From an uncultured Muribaculaceae bacterium (GTDB lineage: Bacteria > Bacteroidota > Bacteroidia > Bacteroidales > Muribaculaceae): a DNA stretch of 64,000 bases. Positions 35,695 to 45,184 of this stretch are shown here, in pieces. The DNA lies in contig CALUNI010000002.1 in NCBI GenBank assembly GCA_944321905.1, positions 1-64,000 of the forward strand. The letters are read 5' to 3'. Below the pieces are notes generated by a model. It saw only the letters and a program-made list of their open reading frames with translations. It did no database searches and had not been told where the DNA came from. Numbering within the stretch: position 1 is the first letter of the stretch; each line of letters opens with the position of its first letter. The position numbers and the translations under genes are program-made.

Positions 35695-36594
35695 ATGAAA
35701 CGGACGGTGCAAAACATAATTCTGATAATACTTGCGGCATTGCTTGCGAGTGCGGTCGTGTGGGCCAACCATCGTTCCCGTCTCGAAGTGTGCGGGCAGG
35801 TGGACGTAGTCATTTTGAACGATGACTCGGCTACATTTGTGACTCCTAAGGGAATCATGAGGGAGCTTGAGGCTTATGGCTTGCATCCCGAGGGGAAGCT
35901 CGTGTCGAGCATCGACACCGACAGTATGGAACGGGTGCTTGACAGGTGCGATTATTTGGAGAACGTGGAGTGTTTTGTGTCGAATGCCAATCATCTTGTC
36001 GTTGCAGCCCGCCAGTTCATGCCGGTAATGAGGGTGTACGACCGTGGAAGCGGCACGGTCTATTATGTCAACCGCAACGGTAAGCACATGTTGGTTGACG
36101 GACGTTATCATATAGATGTCCCGGTAGTCGAGGGAGATTTCACCGGCAAGTTTGATCCGCTACGCTTGATTCCGTTGATTAATTATGTTGAAAACGACAC
36201 TTCTCTTGTGGGATTGGTGTCGATGTATTCGGTTCGCGATTCTAATAATGTATGTTTCGTTCCGACAATATGCGGGCATGTGGTTAACTTGGGTCGCATA
36301 GAAGGGTTGGATTCGAAATTTAAGAAACTAAAGTTGTTTTATGATAAGGTAATGTCGAAAAAGGGTTGGGACGCTTATACCGAAGTCTCGCTTAAGTGGG
36401 ATTATCAAGTCGTGGCCACCTTGCGCAGCAGGAAGACTCCGTATGTGGCTCCTTATAATCCGGCCGAAGACGAGCAGGCTCCTCCCATAGAGTCGATAGC
36501 GTTGGACGAGATGGGCATCGGCACAGGGCAGCAGACAGGGAAAAGCGAAGCCGGGAGAGTGGTTAAAGACGCATTCTCCAAGGGCAACCCTTAG
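35695..36594 (+). CDS. ftsQ: Cell-division protein FtsQ-like
   Basis: 299 residues. Basic start, one TM helix (about 8-24, IILIILAALLASAVVWA) and a periplasmic region with a POTRA-like part (about 35-100, VVILNDDSATFVTPKGIMRE...LDRCDYLENVECFV) and a FtsQ/DivIB-like beta domain. The sequence is divergent, as in other Bacteroidota, so the call rests on topology and on the position directly between murC and ftsA. It recruits FtsL/FtsB and regulates septal synthesis. Confidence 0.88.
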   Translation: MKRTVQNIILIILAALLASAVVWANHRSRLEVCGQVDVVILNDDSATFVTPKGIMRELEAYGLHPEGKLVSSIDTDSMERVLDRCDYLENVECFVSNANHLVVAARQFMPVMRVYDRGSGTVYYVNRNGKHMLVDGRYHIDVPVVEGDFTGKFDPLRLIPLINYVENDTSLVGLVSMYSVRDSNNVCFVPTICGHVVNLGRIEGLDSKFKKLKLFYDKVMSKKGWDAYTEVSLKWDYQVVATLRSRKTPYVAPYNPAEDEQAPPIESIALDEMGIGTGQQTGKSEAGRVVKDAFSKGNP

Positions 36595-36604
36595 GAAAAA
36601 AGAA

Positions 36605-38080
36605 ATGGAAATTAATGACAAGGATATGGATAGCAAGCAATATGTAGTAGCATTGGAGATAAGCAGCTCCAAAATCGTCGGCGTTGTGGGAGAGCCTAAT
36701 GCCAATGGTGGGGTGGACGTTCTCGATATAGAGGCAGAACGTTCGCTCAACTGTGTAAGATATGGATGCATACAAAATGTTGAAGAAACCAAGGTGCGCA
36801 TCAATCGTGTGATATCACGGCTGGAATCCCGCATAAGTCCGAAGAAGATTAGCGGGGTGTATGTCGGAGTCAGTGGAAGGTCGTTGCGCAATTATGCCAA
36901 GTCAATTTCCACTACGTTCGATGAAGAAAGCATGATTACCGAGAATGTGATAGAGTCGTTGAAAAGGCGTTATTATAGCGAGGCCGAAGTGCAAGGCGGC
37001 GACATCCTTGAGGTAATCCCGTGCCGGTATTTTGTCGATAACAACGAGATTGCCAACCCAATAGGGGCATATGGCACAAATGTCATGGTGCAATTCAACG
37101 GGATTGTAGCCAAGACGATGCTTAAGATGAACATTGAGCGTGCGCTTCTGCCGCAATATTCGATTAAAGGCTACATAGTCACTCCCATCGCCATGGCCGA
37201 GTATGTGTTGACAAACGAGGAGCGTCAGCTTGGATGCATGCTTGTTGACTTTGGCGCAGAAATCACCACTGTAGCCATATATCGCAGCGGCGTGCTGCAG
37301 TATCTTGCCACGCTGCCCATGGGAAGCCAGCTTATCACGCGCGACCTGATGTGCTTGAACATGCTTGAAGATGCAGCCGAAGAGATAAAGAAAACGCTTG
37401 GTAATGCCATAGCATCGGATTCGGGGCGCAGCATGCTCGTTGACGGCGTACAGTCGGCCGACGTGCAGAATTACGTGGTGGCTCGTTGCGAGGAAATAGT
37501 TACTAACATAAACGAGCAGATTTCATATTCTGGAATTCATCGCGAGCAAATTGCCGCAGGCGTGGTGCTTGTTGGCGGGGGGTCTTTGCTTAACGGCTTC
37601 GGCCACCTTGTTGGGCGTATGACTAAATTGAAGGTGCGCTTGGGTAGCCTGCCATCGAGTGTGCAGTTGCATGACAAGGCTGCTCAAGGACTTGAATATC
37701 TGCAAATAAACTCGGTATTGGCATTGGCCGCTTCGATGATTAAGATTGGCGACAGTTGCGTCCAAGATCCTGTGGTGGCAGTAAAGGAAAATCCCGTGAT
37801 TCCGACGGATGAGAAAAAAGAATCCGAGGACTCGGGCAACGATGCAGAGGAAAAGCCGATAGACCTGCCATCGGGCTACAAGTCAAAGAAGAAAGATACC
37901 GCATTAAAGGGAGACGGAGGCGACTATGAAGACGGTGAGGACGTAGCACCTGTCAGAAAAACAAGTTCGTTGAGAGACATGTACCAACACTTGAAATATA
38001 AGGTCACCCAGATATTTGAAGAATCGGAAGACGCATATTACGATACCGACGACAGCGACAACGGCAAGTCACGGAAGTAA
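36605..38080 (+). CDS. ftsA: Cell-division protein FtsA
   Basis: 491 residues. Actin-like ATPase fold: YVVALEISSSKIVGVVGE (phosphate 1), the 1C SHS2 region, CMLVDFGAEITTVAIYRSG (phosphate 2), VLVGGGSLLNGFG (adenosine). The C-terminus is longer than in E. coli: after about residue 390 an acidic, low-complexity linker (rich in E, D, K) leads to a helix (SLRDMYQHLKYKVTQIFEE) that may be the membrane-targeting amphipathic helix, then an acidic tail. It tethers FtsZ filaments to the inner membrane. Confidence 0.95.
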   Translation: MEINDKDMDSKQYVVALEISSSKIVGVVGEPNANGGVDVLDIEAERSLNCVRYGCIQNVEETKVRINRVISRLESRISPKKISGVYVGVSGRSLRNYAKSISTTFDEESMITENVIESLKRRYYSEAEVQGGDILEVIPCRYFVDNNEIANPIGAYGTNVMVQFNGIVAKTMLKMNIERALLPQYSIKGYIVTPIAMAEYVLTNEERQLGCMLVDFGAEITTVAIYRSGVLQYLATLPMGSQLITRDLMCLNMLEDAAEEIKKTLGNAIASDSGRSMLVDGVQSADVQNYVVARCEEIVTNINEQISYSGIHREQIAAGVVLVGGGSLLNGFGHLVGRMTKLKVRLGSLPSSVQLHDKAAQGLEYLQINSVLALAASMIKIGDSCVQDPVVAVKENPVIPTDEKKESEDSGNDAEEKPIDLPSGYKSKKKDTALKGDGGDYEDGEDVAPVRKTSSLRDMYQHLKYKVTQIFEESEDAYYDTDDSDNGKSRK

Positions 38081-38135
38081 ATGTGAGCATATTGGATATC
38101 CAGGAATAAATTTAACCGTATAAACAAATTGAATT

Positions 38136-39452
38136 ATGTTAGACAATTCAAATATATTAGATAGCGAACCTGATTTTTCAATGGATGAGAGCACTCCTGC
38201 GAAAATCAAGATTATAGGTGTCGGCGGCGGCGGTAGCAATGCAGTCAATAACATGTTCCAACAGAAAATCGAGGGCGTGTCGTATGTGGTGCTTAATACC
38301 GACAATCAGGCTTTGAAAAAGTCGCCTGTTCCAAAGAAGTTGCTTATAGGCCCGGAAACGACCCACGGCCTGGGAGCCGGCAACAAGCCCGAAGTGGCGC
38401 AGGCTGCGGCCGAGGAGAGCAGCAATGAAATTGCAGGGCTGTTTGACCCGCAGACCGAGATGGTGTTTATCACTGCCGGTATGGGTGGCGGAACCGGAAC
38501 CGGCGCGGCACCCGTCGTGGCTCGCATAGCCAAAGAAAAGGGAATCTTGACGGTGGGCATAGTGACGATACCGTTCTTGTTTGAAGGCGAGAAGAAAATA
38601 TTAAAGGCTTTGCAGGGTGCAGAGGAGATGAAACGCTATGTCGATGCGTTGATGATTATTAACAACGAGCGATTGACCGAAATATACGAGGACCTTACTT
38701 TTGTCAACGCCATGTGCAAGGCCGATGATACGCTCACTACGGCAGCGCGAAGCATATCGGAGATGATTACTACCGACGACGTGCTTATCAACATAGACAT
38801 GCACGACGTGGATACCACACTGCGCGACAGTGGTGTGGCGATAATAAGTACGGGTTACGGCGAGGGCGAACATCGTGTGAGCAAGGCCATTGCCGATGCC
38901 TTGAGGTCGCCGTTGTTGAATAACCGTGACGTGTATCGAGCCACGCGCATACTTATCAATATATATCTCTCTCGTACCGAAAAGGAAAGCCAACTCGGCA
39001 TAAGCGAGATAAATGAGGTCAACCAGTTTATGGCTAATTTCGACACGTCGGTGGTGGATGTGATATGGGGTGCCGCGTTTGATGATTCACTTGGCGCAAC
39101 TGTGAAGGTGACGGTGCTTGCCGCAGGTTTTGAAACGTCGATTGGCGAGGATGCCATACCCAGGAATCCTCGTAACAAGGAAGACGATGCTGCCATAAAA
39201 TCGGGCAAGGCCACAATAGAGGAAGTTTATGGCCCGAAAGTGGCAGATACCGAGCAGACCAAGAACAAGAATAAGTATATGGTGCTTAAGCCCGAAGAAA
39301 TGGACGACGACAATGCAATATCGGCTTTTGCCAGTCCGACGTTTAAGCGCGACTCGAAGATGCGCCACGCGCCACTTGTTGACGACAGCGCGAAAGCGCA
39401 GGGCGACAATCAAGCTTTGAAAGGAAGCGGCAAGAAAATTACGTTTGGCTGA
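38136..39452 (+). CDS. ftsZ: Cell-division GTPase FtsZ
   Basis: 438 residues. Tubulin-like GTPase with KIIGVGGGGSNAVNNM, the GTP signature FITAGMGGGTGTGAAPVVA and NNERLTEIYEDLTF. The second domain includes the NQFMANFDTSVVDVIWGAAFDD region. A linker follows, then ISAFASPTFKRDS, which looks like the conserved C-terminal peptide that binds FtsA, but here it is followed by about 30 further residues ending KKITFG. It forms the Z-ring at mid-cell. The gap to ftsA is 55 bases; a hairpin terminator lies 190 bases downstream. Confidence 0.97.
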   Translation: MLDNSNILDSEPDFSMDESTPAKIKIIGVGGGGSNAVNNMFQQKIEGVSYVVLNTDNQALKKSPVPKKLLIGPETTHGLGAGNKPEVAQAAAEESSNEIAGLFDPQTEMVFITAGMGGGTGTGAAPVVARIAKEKGILTVGIVTIPFLFEGEKKILKALQGAEEMKRYVDALMIINNERLTEIYEDLTFVNAMCKADDTLTTAARSISEMITTDDVLINIDMHDVDTTLRDSGVAIISTGYGEGEHRVSKAIADALRSPLLNNRDVYRATRILINIYLSRTEKESQLGISEINEVNQFMANFDTSVVDVIWGAAFDDSLGATVKVTVLAAGFETSIGEDAIPRNPRNKEDDAAIKSGKATIEEVYGPKVADTEQTKNKNKYMVLKPEEMDDDNAISAFASPTFKRDSKMRHAPLVDDSAKAQGDNQALKGSGKKITFG

Positions 39453-39641
39453 TTCCGGCAAAAAGCGTGACTGTGGTGGAGGCCTTGTCTGTTGGCTTGC
39501 GTGGTGCGGATTCAAGTTCCTGTTTAAAAAGAAAAGCTTTAAGCGGTAGTATTCTTTTTCCCGCAGAACATGCGGCGGCAAGCCAAGTCGTGATATTTTT
39601 CTGTGACAGGCTGCGTAAATAGCCGAATTTATAGTAATTTT

Positions 39642-39686
39642 GCGGTGCAATGTGAGGCACTTGTGCCGTCTGTTGCACCGCATTTT
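39642..39686 (+). terminator. Terminator after ftsZ, overlapping a -7 box
   Basis: GCGGTGCAA (39642-39650) pairs perfectly with TTGCACCGC (39673-39681), with an inner GGCAC/GTGCC stem, followed by ATTTTTATAAT. A TAATTTTG -7-like box (39635-39642) touches the left arm but lacks a -33 box. The terminator separates the dcw cluster from the yqeY-like gene. Confidence 0.75.
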
Positions 39687-39714
39687 TATAATATATCATT
39701 AATGGAGGTTTATT

Positions 39715-40164
39715 ATGAGCTTATTTGATACTGTAAACGACGACATCAAGAAAGCCATGCTTGCTCGCGACCATGCTCGCCTTGAGGCTCTGCGTGGCAT
39801 AAAGAAGGAATTCCTTGAAGCAAAGACCGCAAAGGGTGCCGACGGGGAACTTACCGACGAGATGGCTAACAAGATACTTGCCAAGATGCTGAAGCAACGT
39901 CGCGAAAGCGCCGAGATATATAAGAGCCAGAATCGTGAAGACCTTGCCCAAGGCGAACTTGGCGAGGCAAGCGTAATCGAGGAATACTTGCCCAAGCCTC
40001 TTACCGAGGAGGAGTTGACTGCCGCCTTGAAGGAAATCGTTGCCCGCGTGGGGGCGACTTCGGCCAAGGAGATGGGAAAGGTGATGGGTGTGGCATCTAA
40101 AGAGTTGGCCGGCCGTGCCGATGGCAAGGCCATTTCGGCCAAGGTGCGTGAATTGCTTGCATGA
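39715..40164 (+). CDS. yqeY: GatB/YqeY domain protein
   Basis: 149 residues, almost entirely helical. FDTVNDDIKKAMLARDHARLEALRGI opens it, then LPKPLTEEELTAALKEIV and the family end motif (KEMGKVMGVASKELAGRADGKAISAKVRELL), the region shared with the GatB tail that binds tRNA in the amidotransferase. The function of the free-standing protein is not settled; a tRNA-related role is inferred from the domain. It precedes serS by 39 bases and is probably co-transcribed with it. Confidence 0.93.
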   Translation: MSLFDTVNDDIKKAMLARDHARLEALRGIKKEFLEAKTAKGADGELTDEMANKILAKMLKQRRESAEIYKSQNREDLAQGELGEASVIEEYLPKPLTEEELTAALKEIVARVGATSAKEMGKVMGVASKELAGRADGKAISAKVRELLA

Positions 40165-40203
40165 CGTTGCCCGTAAAGAAAAAATCAGAAAACACGAGGA
40201 TAA

Positions 40204-41475
40204 ATGTTAACATTAGCTTTAATAAAAGAAAATCCCGAGGAGGTTATATCTCGCCTTGCCGTGAAGCATTTCGACGGGCGAGAACCCATCATGAGGGTGG
40301 TGGAGCTTGACAAGGAACGTCGTGAAGCTCAAACGAAGCGTGACAACCAGGCTGCGCAACTTAATAAGTTGGCTGCCGAAATCGGAGCCTTGATGAAACA
40401 AGGAAAGCGTGACGAGGCCGAGCAGGTGAAGGCTTCGGTAGCAGAATTGAAGGAGAACAACAAAGCTATAGACGAGCGGTTGAAGCGTGCCGAGAATGAA
40501 ATCACCGAGATATTGTTGTCGGTTCCAAACGTGCCGTCGCCCATGGTTCCCGAAGGAAACGGAGCCGAAGACAACGTGGTGGAAAAGACCGGCGGACCGA
40601 TGCCCGACCTTCCGGAGGATGCTCTGCCTCACTGGGAGCTTGCCAAGAAATATAATATCATCGACTTCGATTTGGGCGTGAAAATTACCGGCGCAGGATT
40701 CCCTGTCTATATTGGCAAGGGTGCGAGATTGCAACGCGCATTGATACAGTTCTTCCTCGACGAGGCCGGTAAAGCCGGATATCTTGAGATTGAGCCGCCT
40801 TATGTCGTTAACGAGGCTTCGGGCTATGGCACGGGACAGTTGCCCGACAAGGAGGGGCAGATGTATCATTGCAACCTCGATAATTTGTATCTTATACCTA
40901 CGGCCGAGGTGCCGGTTACAAACCTTTATCGCGATGTGATACTTGACCAGAAGGAACTGCCCAAGATGAATTGTGCCTATTCGGCATGTTTCCGCCGCGA
41001 GGCCGGTTCTTATGGCAAGGATGTGCGCGGCCTTAATCGCCTGCACCAGTTTGACAAGGTTGAAATTGTGCGTATCGAGAAGCCCGAAAACTCTTATGCA
41101 GCACTTGAGGAGATGAAAAATCACGTGCAAGGCTTGCTCGAAAAGCTTGAATTGCCGTGGCATATATTGCGCTTGTGTGGTGGCGACATGAGTTTCACTT
41201 CGGCCATAACCTTTGACTTTGAGGTGTTCTCGGCTGCGCAGAAGCGTTGGCTCGAAGTAAGTTCGGTGTCAAATTTTGAGAGCTATCAGGCAAATCGGTT
41301 GAAATGCCGTTACCGTGGCGATGACAAAAAGACACATTTGTGCCACACTCTTAACGGGTCGGCTCTTGCGTTGCCACGCATCATGGCTGCCCTGCTTGAA
41401 AATAATCAAACGCCCGAGGGCATACGCATACCGCAGTGCTTGCAGCGTTATACCGGTTTTGACATAATAGATTGA
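40204..41475 (+). CDS. serS: Seryl-tRNA synthetase
   Basis: 423 residues. An N-terminal long antiparallel coiled coil (about 27-105) that binds the tRNA variable arm is followed by the class II catalytic core: motif 2 CFRREAGSYGKDVRGLNRLHQFDKVE, the serine-binding LIPTAEVPV segment, EVSSVSNFESYQANR and motif 3 TLNGSALALPRIMAALLENN. It charges tRNA-Ser in the cytoplasm. A perfect 12-base-arm terminator follows. Confidence 0.97.
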   Translation: MLTLALIKENPEEVISRLAVKHFDGREPIMRVVELDKERREAQTKRDNQAAQLNKLAAEIGALMKQGKRDEAEQVKASVAELKENNKAIDERLKRAENEITEILLSVPNVPSPMVPEGNGAEDNVVEKTGGPMPDLPEDALPHWELAKKYNIIDFDLGVKITGAGFPVYIGKGARLQRALIQFFLDEAGKAGYLEIEPPYVVNEASGYGTGQLPDKEGQMYHCNLDNLYLIPTAEVPVTNLYRDVILDQKELPKMNCAYSACFRREAGSYGKDVRGLNRLHQFDKVEIVRIEKPENSYAALEEMKNHVQGLLEKLELPWHILRLCGGDMSFTSAITFDFEVFSAAQKRWLEVSSVSNFESYQANRLKCRYRGDDKKTHLCHTLNGSALALPRIMAALLENNQTPEGIRIPQCLQRYTGFDIID

Positions 41476-41531
41476 TGTGTTGGCGGGTTGGCCTTTAAAA
41501 AACCTGCAACTGTCACAATAGTTTTTATTAT

Positions 41532-41580
41532 AACGAGTCTTGCTTAGCCGTGTTTTATGCAAGACTCGTTGATTTTTTTG
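41532..41580 (+). terminator. Terminator after serS
   Basis: AACGAGTCTTGC (41532-41543) pairs perfectly with GCAAGACTCGTT (41559-41570), followed by GATTTTTTT. Confidence 0.92.
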
Positions 41581-41684
41581 TAAAAATTCAATTACATGGG
41601 CGTGATTGTTGCTCACGGCGGGTGTATCTTTGCAACGAGATTCAGCATGTTGGCAATGTCAATGGGAAAAAACAATTGAATTTG

Positions 41685-41716
41685 TTTTGTTCTACACCCA
41701 ACTTGCATTATCTTTA
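41685..41716 (+). promoter_or_regulatory. Promoter of bcp-recA
   Basis: TTTTG (41685-41689), 19 bases, TATCTTTA (41709-41716). The predicted start near 41722 leaves a leader of about 15 bases. The sequence is nearly the same as the promoter at 46739: 27 of 35 bases agree, including TTTGTTTTGTTCT and CTTGCATTATCTTT around an 8-base variable centre. Confidence 0.72.
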
Positions 41717-41736
41717 CAAACAAAACAATTAAAATT

Positions 41737-42189
41737 ATGGAAATAGGAGATAAGATACCCGATGTGTTAGGTTTTGATGCCGAGGGTAATGAAATAAAGG
41801 CGGCAGACTATGCAGGCAAGAAACTCGTGATTTATTTTTATCCCAAGGATAGCACTCCTGGATGTACGGCCGAAGCTTGCAGCTTGGCGGCAGGGTATGG
41901 CGACTTGCAGGCAGCCGGTTACTCGATTATCGGCGTGAGCAAGGATACTGCGGCTTCTCACAAGAAGTTTGCCGAGAAGCATTCGTTGCCGTTCCCGCTG
42001 ATTGCCGATACCGAGCTTGTGCTGAATCAGGCATTTGGCGTTTGGCAAAAGAAGAAAATGTGCGGACGCGAGTGCATGGGTACTGTCAGGACCACATTTG
42101 TGGTTGACGAGCAGGGGCGCGTGGCAGACATAATCACCAAGGTCAACACCAAGGATGCCGCCAACCAGATTCTTAACTTGAATAAATAA
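41737..42189 (+). CDS. bcp: Thioredoxin-dependent thiol peroxidase (Bcp, peroxiredoxin)
   Basis: 150 residues. Peroxiredoxin fold with the active-site stretch [19 protein letters not shown]: the first Cys is peroxidatic, the second, five residues on, is the likely resolving Cys as in E. coli Bcp. [17 protein letters not shown] and [12 protein letters not shown] complete the family pattern. It reduces hydroperoxides with thioredoxin in the cytoplasm. recA begins 17 bases after its stop with no terminator between, so the two are probably co-transcribed, tying oxidative-damage defence to DNA repair. Confidence 0.95.
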   Translation: MEIGDKIPDVLGFDAEGNEIKAADYAGKKLVIYFYPKDSTPGCTAEACSLAAGYGDLQAAGYSIIGVSKDTAASHKKFAEKHSLPFPLIADTELVLNQAFGVWQKKKMCGRECMGTVRTTFVVDEQGRVADIITKVNTKDAANQILNLNK

Positions 42190-42205
42190 GAAATACCGAA
42201 AAAAT

Positions 42206-43294
42206 ATGGCTGAGAAAAAGAATAAGGATTCTGCGACCGAAACTAATGCCGAAAGCCAGCAAGGACAGCAGGAGACGTTGAAGTTTGGCCGTATGCCCGT
42301 GCCGGAAGAAAAGCTGAAGGCACTGCAAGTGGCAATGGACAAAATCGACAAGTCGTTTGGGCGAGGAGCGATAATGAAACTTGGCGACGAGAAAATCGAG
42401 GATATTGCAGTGATACCTACAGGCTCGATAGGGCTTGACTATGCCCTCGGCGTGGGAGGATACCCGAGAGGCCGCATCATAGAAATCTTCGGACCCGAAT
42501 CTTCGGGTAAGACCACTCTTGCCATCCATGCCATCGCCGAGGCACAGAAGCAAGGCGGCATTGCGGCAATCATAGATGCCGAGCACGCCTTTGACCGGTT
42601 TTATGCCGAGAAGCTTGGAGTAGATGTCAACAACTTGTGGATATCCCAGCCCGACAATGGCGAGCAGGCTCTTGAGATTGCCGAGCAACTCATACGCTCG
42701 TCGGCAATTGACATAATAGTGATTGACTCGGTTGCCGCACTTACTCCAAAGAAGGAGATTGAAGACGACATGGGCGACAACAAGGTTGGCTTGCAGGCGC
42801 GTCTCATGTCGCAGGCATTGCGCAAGCTCACCTCGACCATATCAAAGACCAATACCACGTGCATCTTTATCAACCAATTGCGCGAGAAGATAGGCGTGAT
42901 GTTTGGCAATCCCGAGACCACGACCGGCGGAAACGCCTTGAAGTTCTACGCTTCGGTGAGGCTCGACATTCGTCGCACCGGGCAGGTTAAAGACGGTGAA
43001 AACATACTTGGGAACATGACTCGCGTCAAGGTGGTGAAAAACAAGGTGGCTCCTCCGTTCCGCAAGGCAGAGTTTGAGATACTGTTTGGCGAAGGCATAT
43101 CCAAGACGGGCGAAATAGTCGATTTGGGTGTGGAGTATGGCATTGTCAAGAAGAGTGGAGCGTGGTTCTCGTATGGGGATACCAAACTCGGCCAGGGGCG
43201 GGATGCGGCAAAGCGCACTGTCGCCGACAACCCCGAGCTTGCCGAAGAACTCGAAGATAAGATAATGGCTGCAATGAAGGCTGCCAAGGCTTAA
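42206..43294 (+). CDS. recA: Recombinase RecA
   Basis: 362 residues. Walker [11 protein letters not shown], Walker [11 protein letters not shown], loop 2 [22 protein letters not shown] and the C-terminal region with [16 protein letters not shown]. The first 30 residues are a polar, Q/E-rich extension before the conserved core. It forms filaments on single-stranded DNA for homologous recombination and induces SOS where LexA is present. It is probably transcribed with bcp. I see no clear SOS box upstream. Confidence 0.98.
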   Translation: MAEKKNKDSATETNAESQQGQQETLKFGRMPVPEEKLKALQVAMDKIDKSFGRGAIMKLGDEKIEDIAVIPTGSIGLDYALGVGGYPRGRIIEIFGPESSGKTTLAIHAIAEAQKQGGIAAIIDAEHAFDRFYAEKLGVDVNNLWISQPDNGEQALEIAEQLIRSSAIDIIVIDSVAALTPKKEIEDDMGDNKVGLQARLMSQALRKLTSTISKTNTTCIFINQLREKIGVMFGNPETTTGGNALKFYASVRLDIRRTGQVKDGENILGNMTRVKVVKNKVAPPFRKAEFEILFGEGISKTGEIVDLGVEYGIVKKSGAWFSYGDTKLGQGRDAAKRTVADNPELAEELEDKIMAAMKAAKA

Positions 43295-43322
43295 TAGCGT
43301 TAATATATTTGTTGTATATGAT

Positions 43323-43370
43323 GTGCCGTTGCGATGCTTTGATGTTGTCGCAACGGCACGCCATTTTTAA
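43323..43370 (+). terminator. Terminator after recA
   Basis: GTGCCGTTGCGA (43323-43334) pairs perfectly with TCGCAACGGCAC (43348-43359), followed by GCCATTTTT. Confidence 0.9.
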
Positions 43371-43410
43371 GCAACCGGCACTGTCGTGAGGAAAGAAATA
43401 CACGTTAATA

Positions 43411-43441
43411 TTGGGCGAACGAGGCAAATATATTATTTTTG
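43411..43441 (+). promoter_or_regulatory. Promoter of manA
   Basis: TTG (43411-43413), 20 bases, TATTTTTG (43434-43441). The leader to the ATG at 43528 would be about 80 bases. Confidence 0.55.
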
Positions 43442-43527
43442 CAACATTGTGAAATAAACAAACTGTTGTACTTTAGTGTGAATGGTAATCGTTGTGTTAG
43501 GATGTGATATATTAATGCAGAGTAGTA

Positions 43528-44508
43528 ATGAATAAGATTCATAATATCAGACCCTTTAAATTTGTGCCGTATCTAAAATCGGTTTTATGGGGCGGCGAGC
43601 GCATTGCACAATATAAAGGGATACATACCGACCAACACAAGATAGGCGAAAGTTGGGAGATCTCGGGTGTGCAAGGTCATGAATCGGTAGTGGCCGAGGG
43701 GGATGACAAAGGCTTGATATTGCCCGAACTGATACACAAGTACAAAGGCGCACTGGTGGGAGATGCCGTGTATGAGAAGTGTGGCGACCGTTTCCCTTTG
43801 TTGGTCAAGATAATAGATGCCAAGCGAGACTTGTCGCTTCAAGTTCATCCAAACGACGAACTTGCGCACAAGCGTCATGAAAGTTGTGGCAAGACCGAGT
43901 TGTGGTATATAATAGATGCGTGTGGCGAGGCCAAGATATACGCGGGCATGGCCAAAAACATATCTAAGGATGACTTACGACGGCTGGTGGCCGGTGGCGA
44001 GATAATGGATGCGGTGGCAGCTCACGATTCTCATGCCGGAGACCTGTTTTATCTACCGGCAGGGCGGTTGCATTCGATAGGAGCGGGGAATCTTCTTGCC
44101 GAGATTCAGCAAACGTCTGACATAACATACCGTGTATATGATTTCAACCGACTGGATGTCAATGGCAAGCCACGAGAATTGCATACAGAGCTTGCAATTG
44201 ATGCCATAGACTATGAAGTACACGACAATTATAAAATAGACTATGAGCAAGTGGAGGATGGTGTGGCCGAATTGATGGACTGCGAATATTTCGACGTGCG
44301 TAAGATAAACGTAAATAGCGTGTGTAATTTGGATTTGAGCCACCAAGATTCATTTTGCATAGTCATGTGCCTGGCCGGTGCGGCAGAGGTGACGGATAGC
44401 TTTATGAACACGGTACCGCTGAGCCAAGGTGAGACAATACTGGTTCCGGCTGTTTCATCATCGTTGAGCATCGAAGGCCGGGCAACATTGCTCTCGGCCA
44501 CGATGTAA
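43528..44508 (+). CDS. manA: Mannose-6-phosphate isomerase, class I
   Basis: 326 residues, the short bacterial type I enzyme. Cupin metal site: LQVHPNDELAHKRH (Gln and His) and GKTELWYII (Glu), then the second His in GRLHSIGAGNLLAEIQQTSD and YRVYDFNR. It interconverts mannose-6-phosphate and fructose-6-phosphate with zinc, feeding GDP-mannose or mannose use. It stands alone between two strong terminal/promoter regions. Confidence 0.93.
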   Translation: MNKIHNIRPFKFVPYLKSVLWGGERIAQYKGIHTDQHKIGESWEISGVQGHESVVAEGDDKGLILPELIHKYKGALVGDAVYEKCGDRFPLLVKIIDAKRDLSLQVHPNDELAHKRHESCGKTELWYIIDACGEAKIYAGMAKNISKDDLRRLVAGGEIMDAVAAHDSHAGDLFYLPAGRLHSIGAGNLLAEIQQTSDITYRVYDFNRLDVNGKPRELHTELAIDAIDYEVHDNYKIDYEQVEDGVAELMDCEYFDVRKINVNSVCNLDLSHQDSFCIVMCLAGAAEVTDSFMNTVPLSQGETILVPAVSSSLSIEGRATLLSATM

Positions 44509-44576
44509 AAGTGGCATGATTGTAGCGTGTGCTTATGCTTATGTTTATTTTTTTTGCGGTTAAAAATTGTTATTGC

Positions 44577-44608
44577 TTTTGCTTGTATCGCGATAAATGT
44601 TATCTTTG
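44577..44608 (+). promoter_or_regulatory. Strong promoter upstream of a long leader
   Basis: TTTTG (44577-44581), exactly 19 bases, TATCTTTG (44601-44608), an ideal Bacteroidota promoter. Transcription would start about 44614, 245 bases before the next recognisable gene. A frame of 18 codons (ATG at 44618, MNKMCLLRHVAMPLKTVC) follows at once. The rest of the leader holds a TG-rich run (about 44786-44810) and no clear terminator. Confidence 0.6.
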
Positions 44609-44858
44609 TTGCCGGATATGAATAAAATGTGCCTTTTAAGGCATGTGGCGATGCCATTAAAAACTGTTTGTTGATAATATATTTGGTGTGCGACAATTCC
44701 AAGTTGTGTACGGCGCTATGCCATGGAAGTCGTATTTTTTATTGACTTTTACCAGTTTTGACATAAATGGCCAGTAAGGTCGGCGTATGTGTGTGTATGT
44801 GTGTGCATCACGTCGGCTGACTTAAAGAATAGTAAAAAAACTTTAGCAAATCATATTT

Positions 44859-45101
44859 ATGGAAGAATTACCGGTTATATTGATTCTTACAGTTGTGGTA
44901 GCATTGTGGATAGCTGTCATAGCGCGATTTGTGTATGTGGCCAAGTCGTGTGCGTTAAAGAAGTGTCCTGCGTCTCTGAAAAGTGATTCTCATGTAGGAG
45001 CCGAGATGGCGAAAAGCAACAGCATGGTTTTGAGTCCGATTTTACTGTGTGCCATGTTTGTGTCTATATTTGCCGCCCTTGTGACTGTCGTCGTGTTTTG
45101 A
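44859..45101 (+). CDS. Small two-helix membrane protein, unknown
   Basis: 80 residues. Two transmembrane helices, about 5-28 (PVILILTVVVALWIAVIARF) and 56-78 (VLSPILLCAMFVSIFAALVTVV), are joined by a polar loop holding two cysteines. No family is recognised. Size and topology allow a holin-like or regulatory membrane peptide, but nothing in the sequence proves it. It is the only frame downstream of the strong promoter at 44577 and converges on a three-gene minus cluster that may be phage-derived. Confidence 0.5.
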   Translation: MEELPVILILTVVVALWIAVIARFVYVAKSCALKKCPASLKSDSHVGAEMAKSNSMVLSPILLCAMFVSIFAALVTVVVF

Positions 45102-45184
45102 CACTCCCATTATGCGAAGTCATCGGTCGCAAAGCCGGATTGTTGCTTTGGCTAACCGATGACCGAGTGCGTATTTGTGACGCT

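Noticed and set aside
40219..41163. Open frame of 314 codons on the minus strand
   Set aside because: Antisense of serS.
44786..44810. TG-rich run as a phase-variable microsatellite
   Set aside because: The run is short and interrupted (GTATGTGTGTGTATGTGTG) and lies in a leader, not in a reading frame; a similar run before 600 suggests simple compositional bias.
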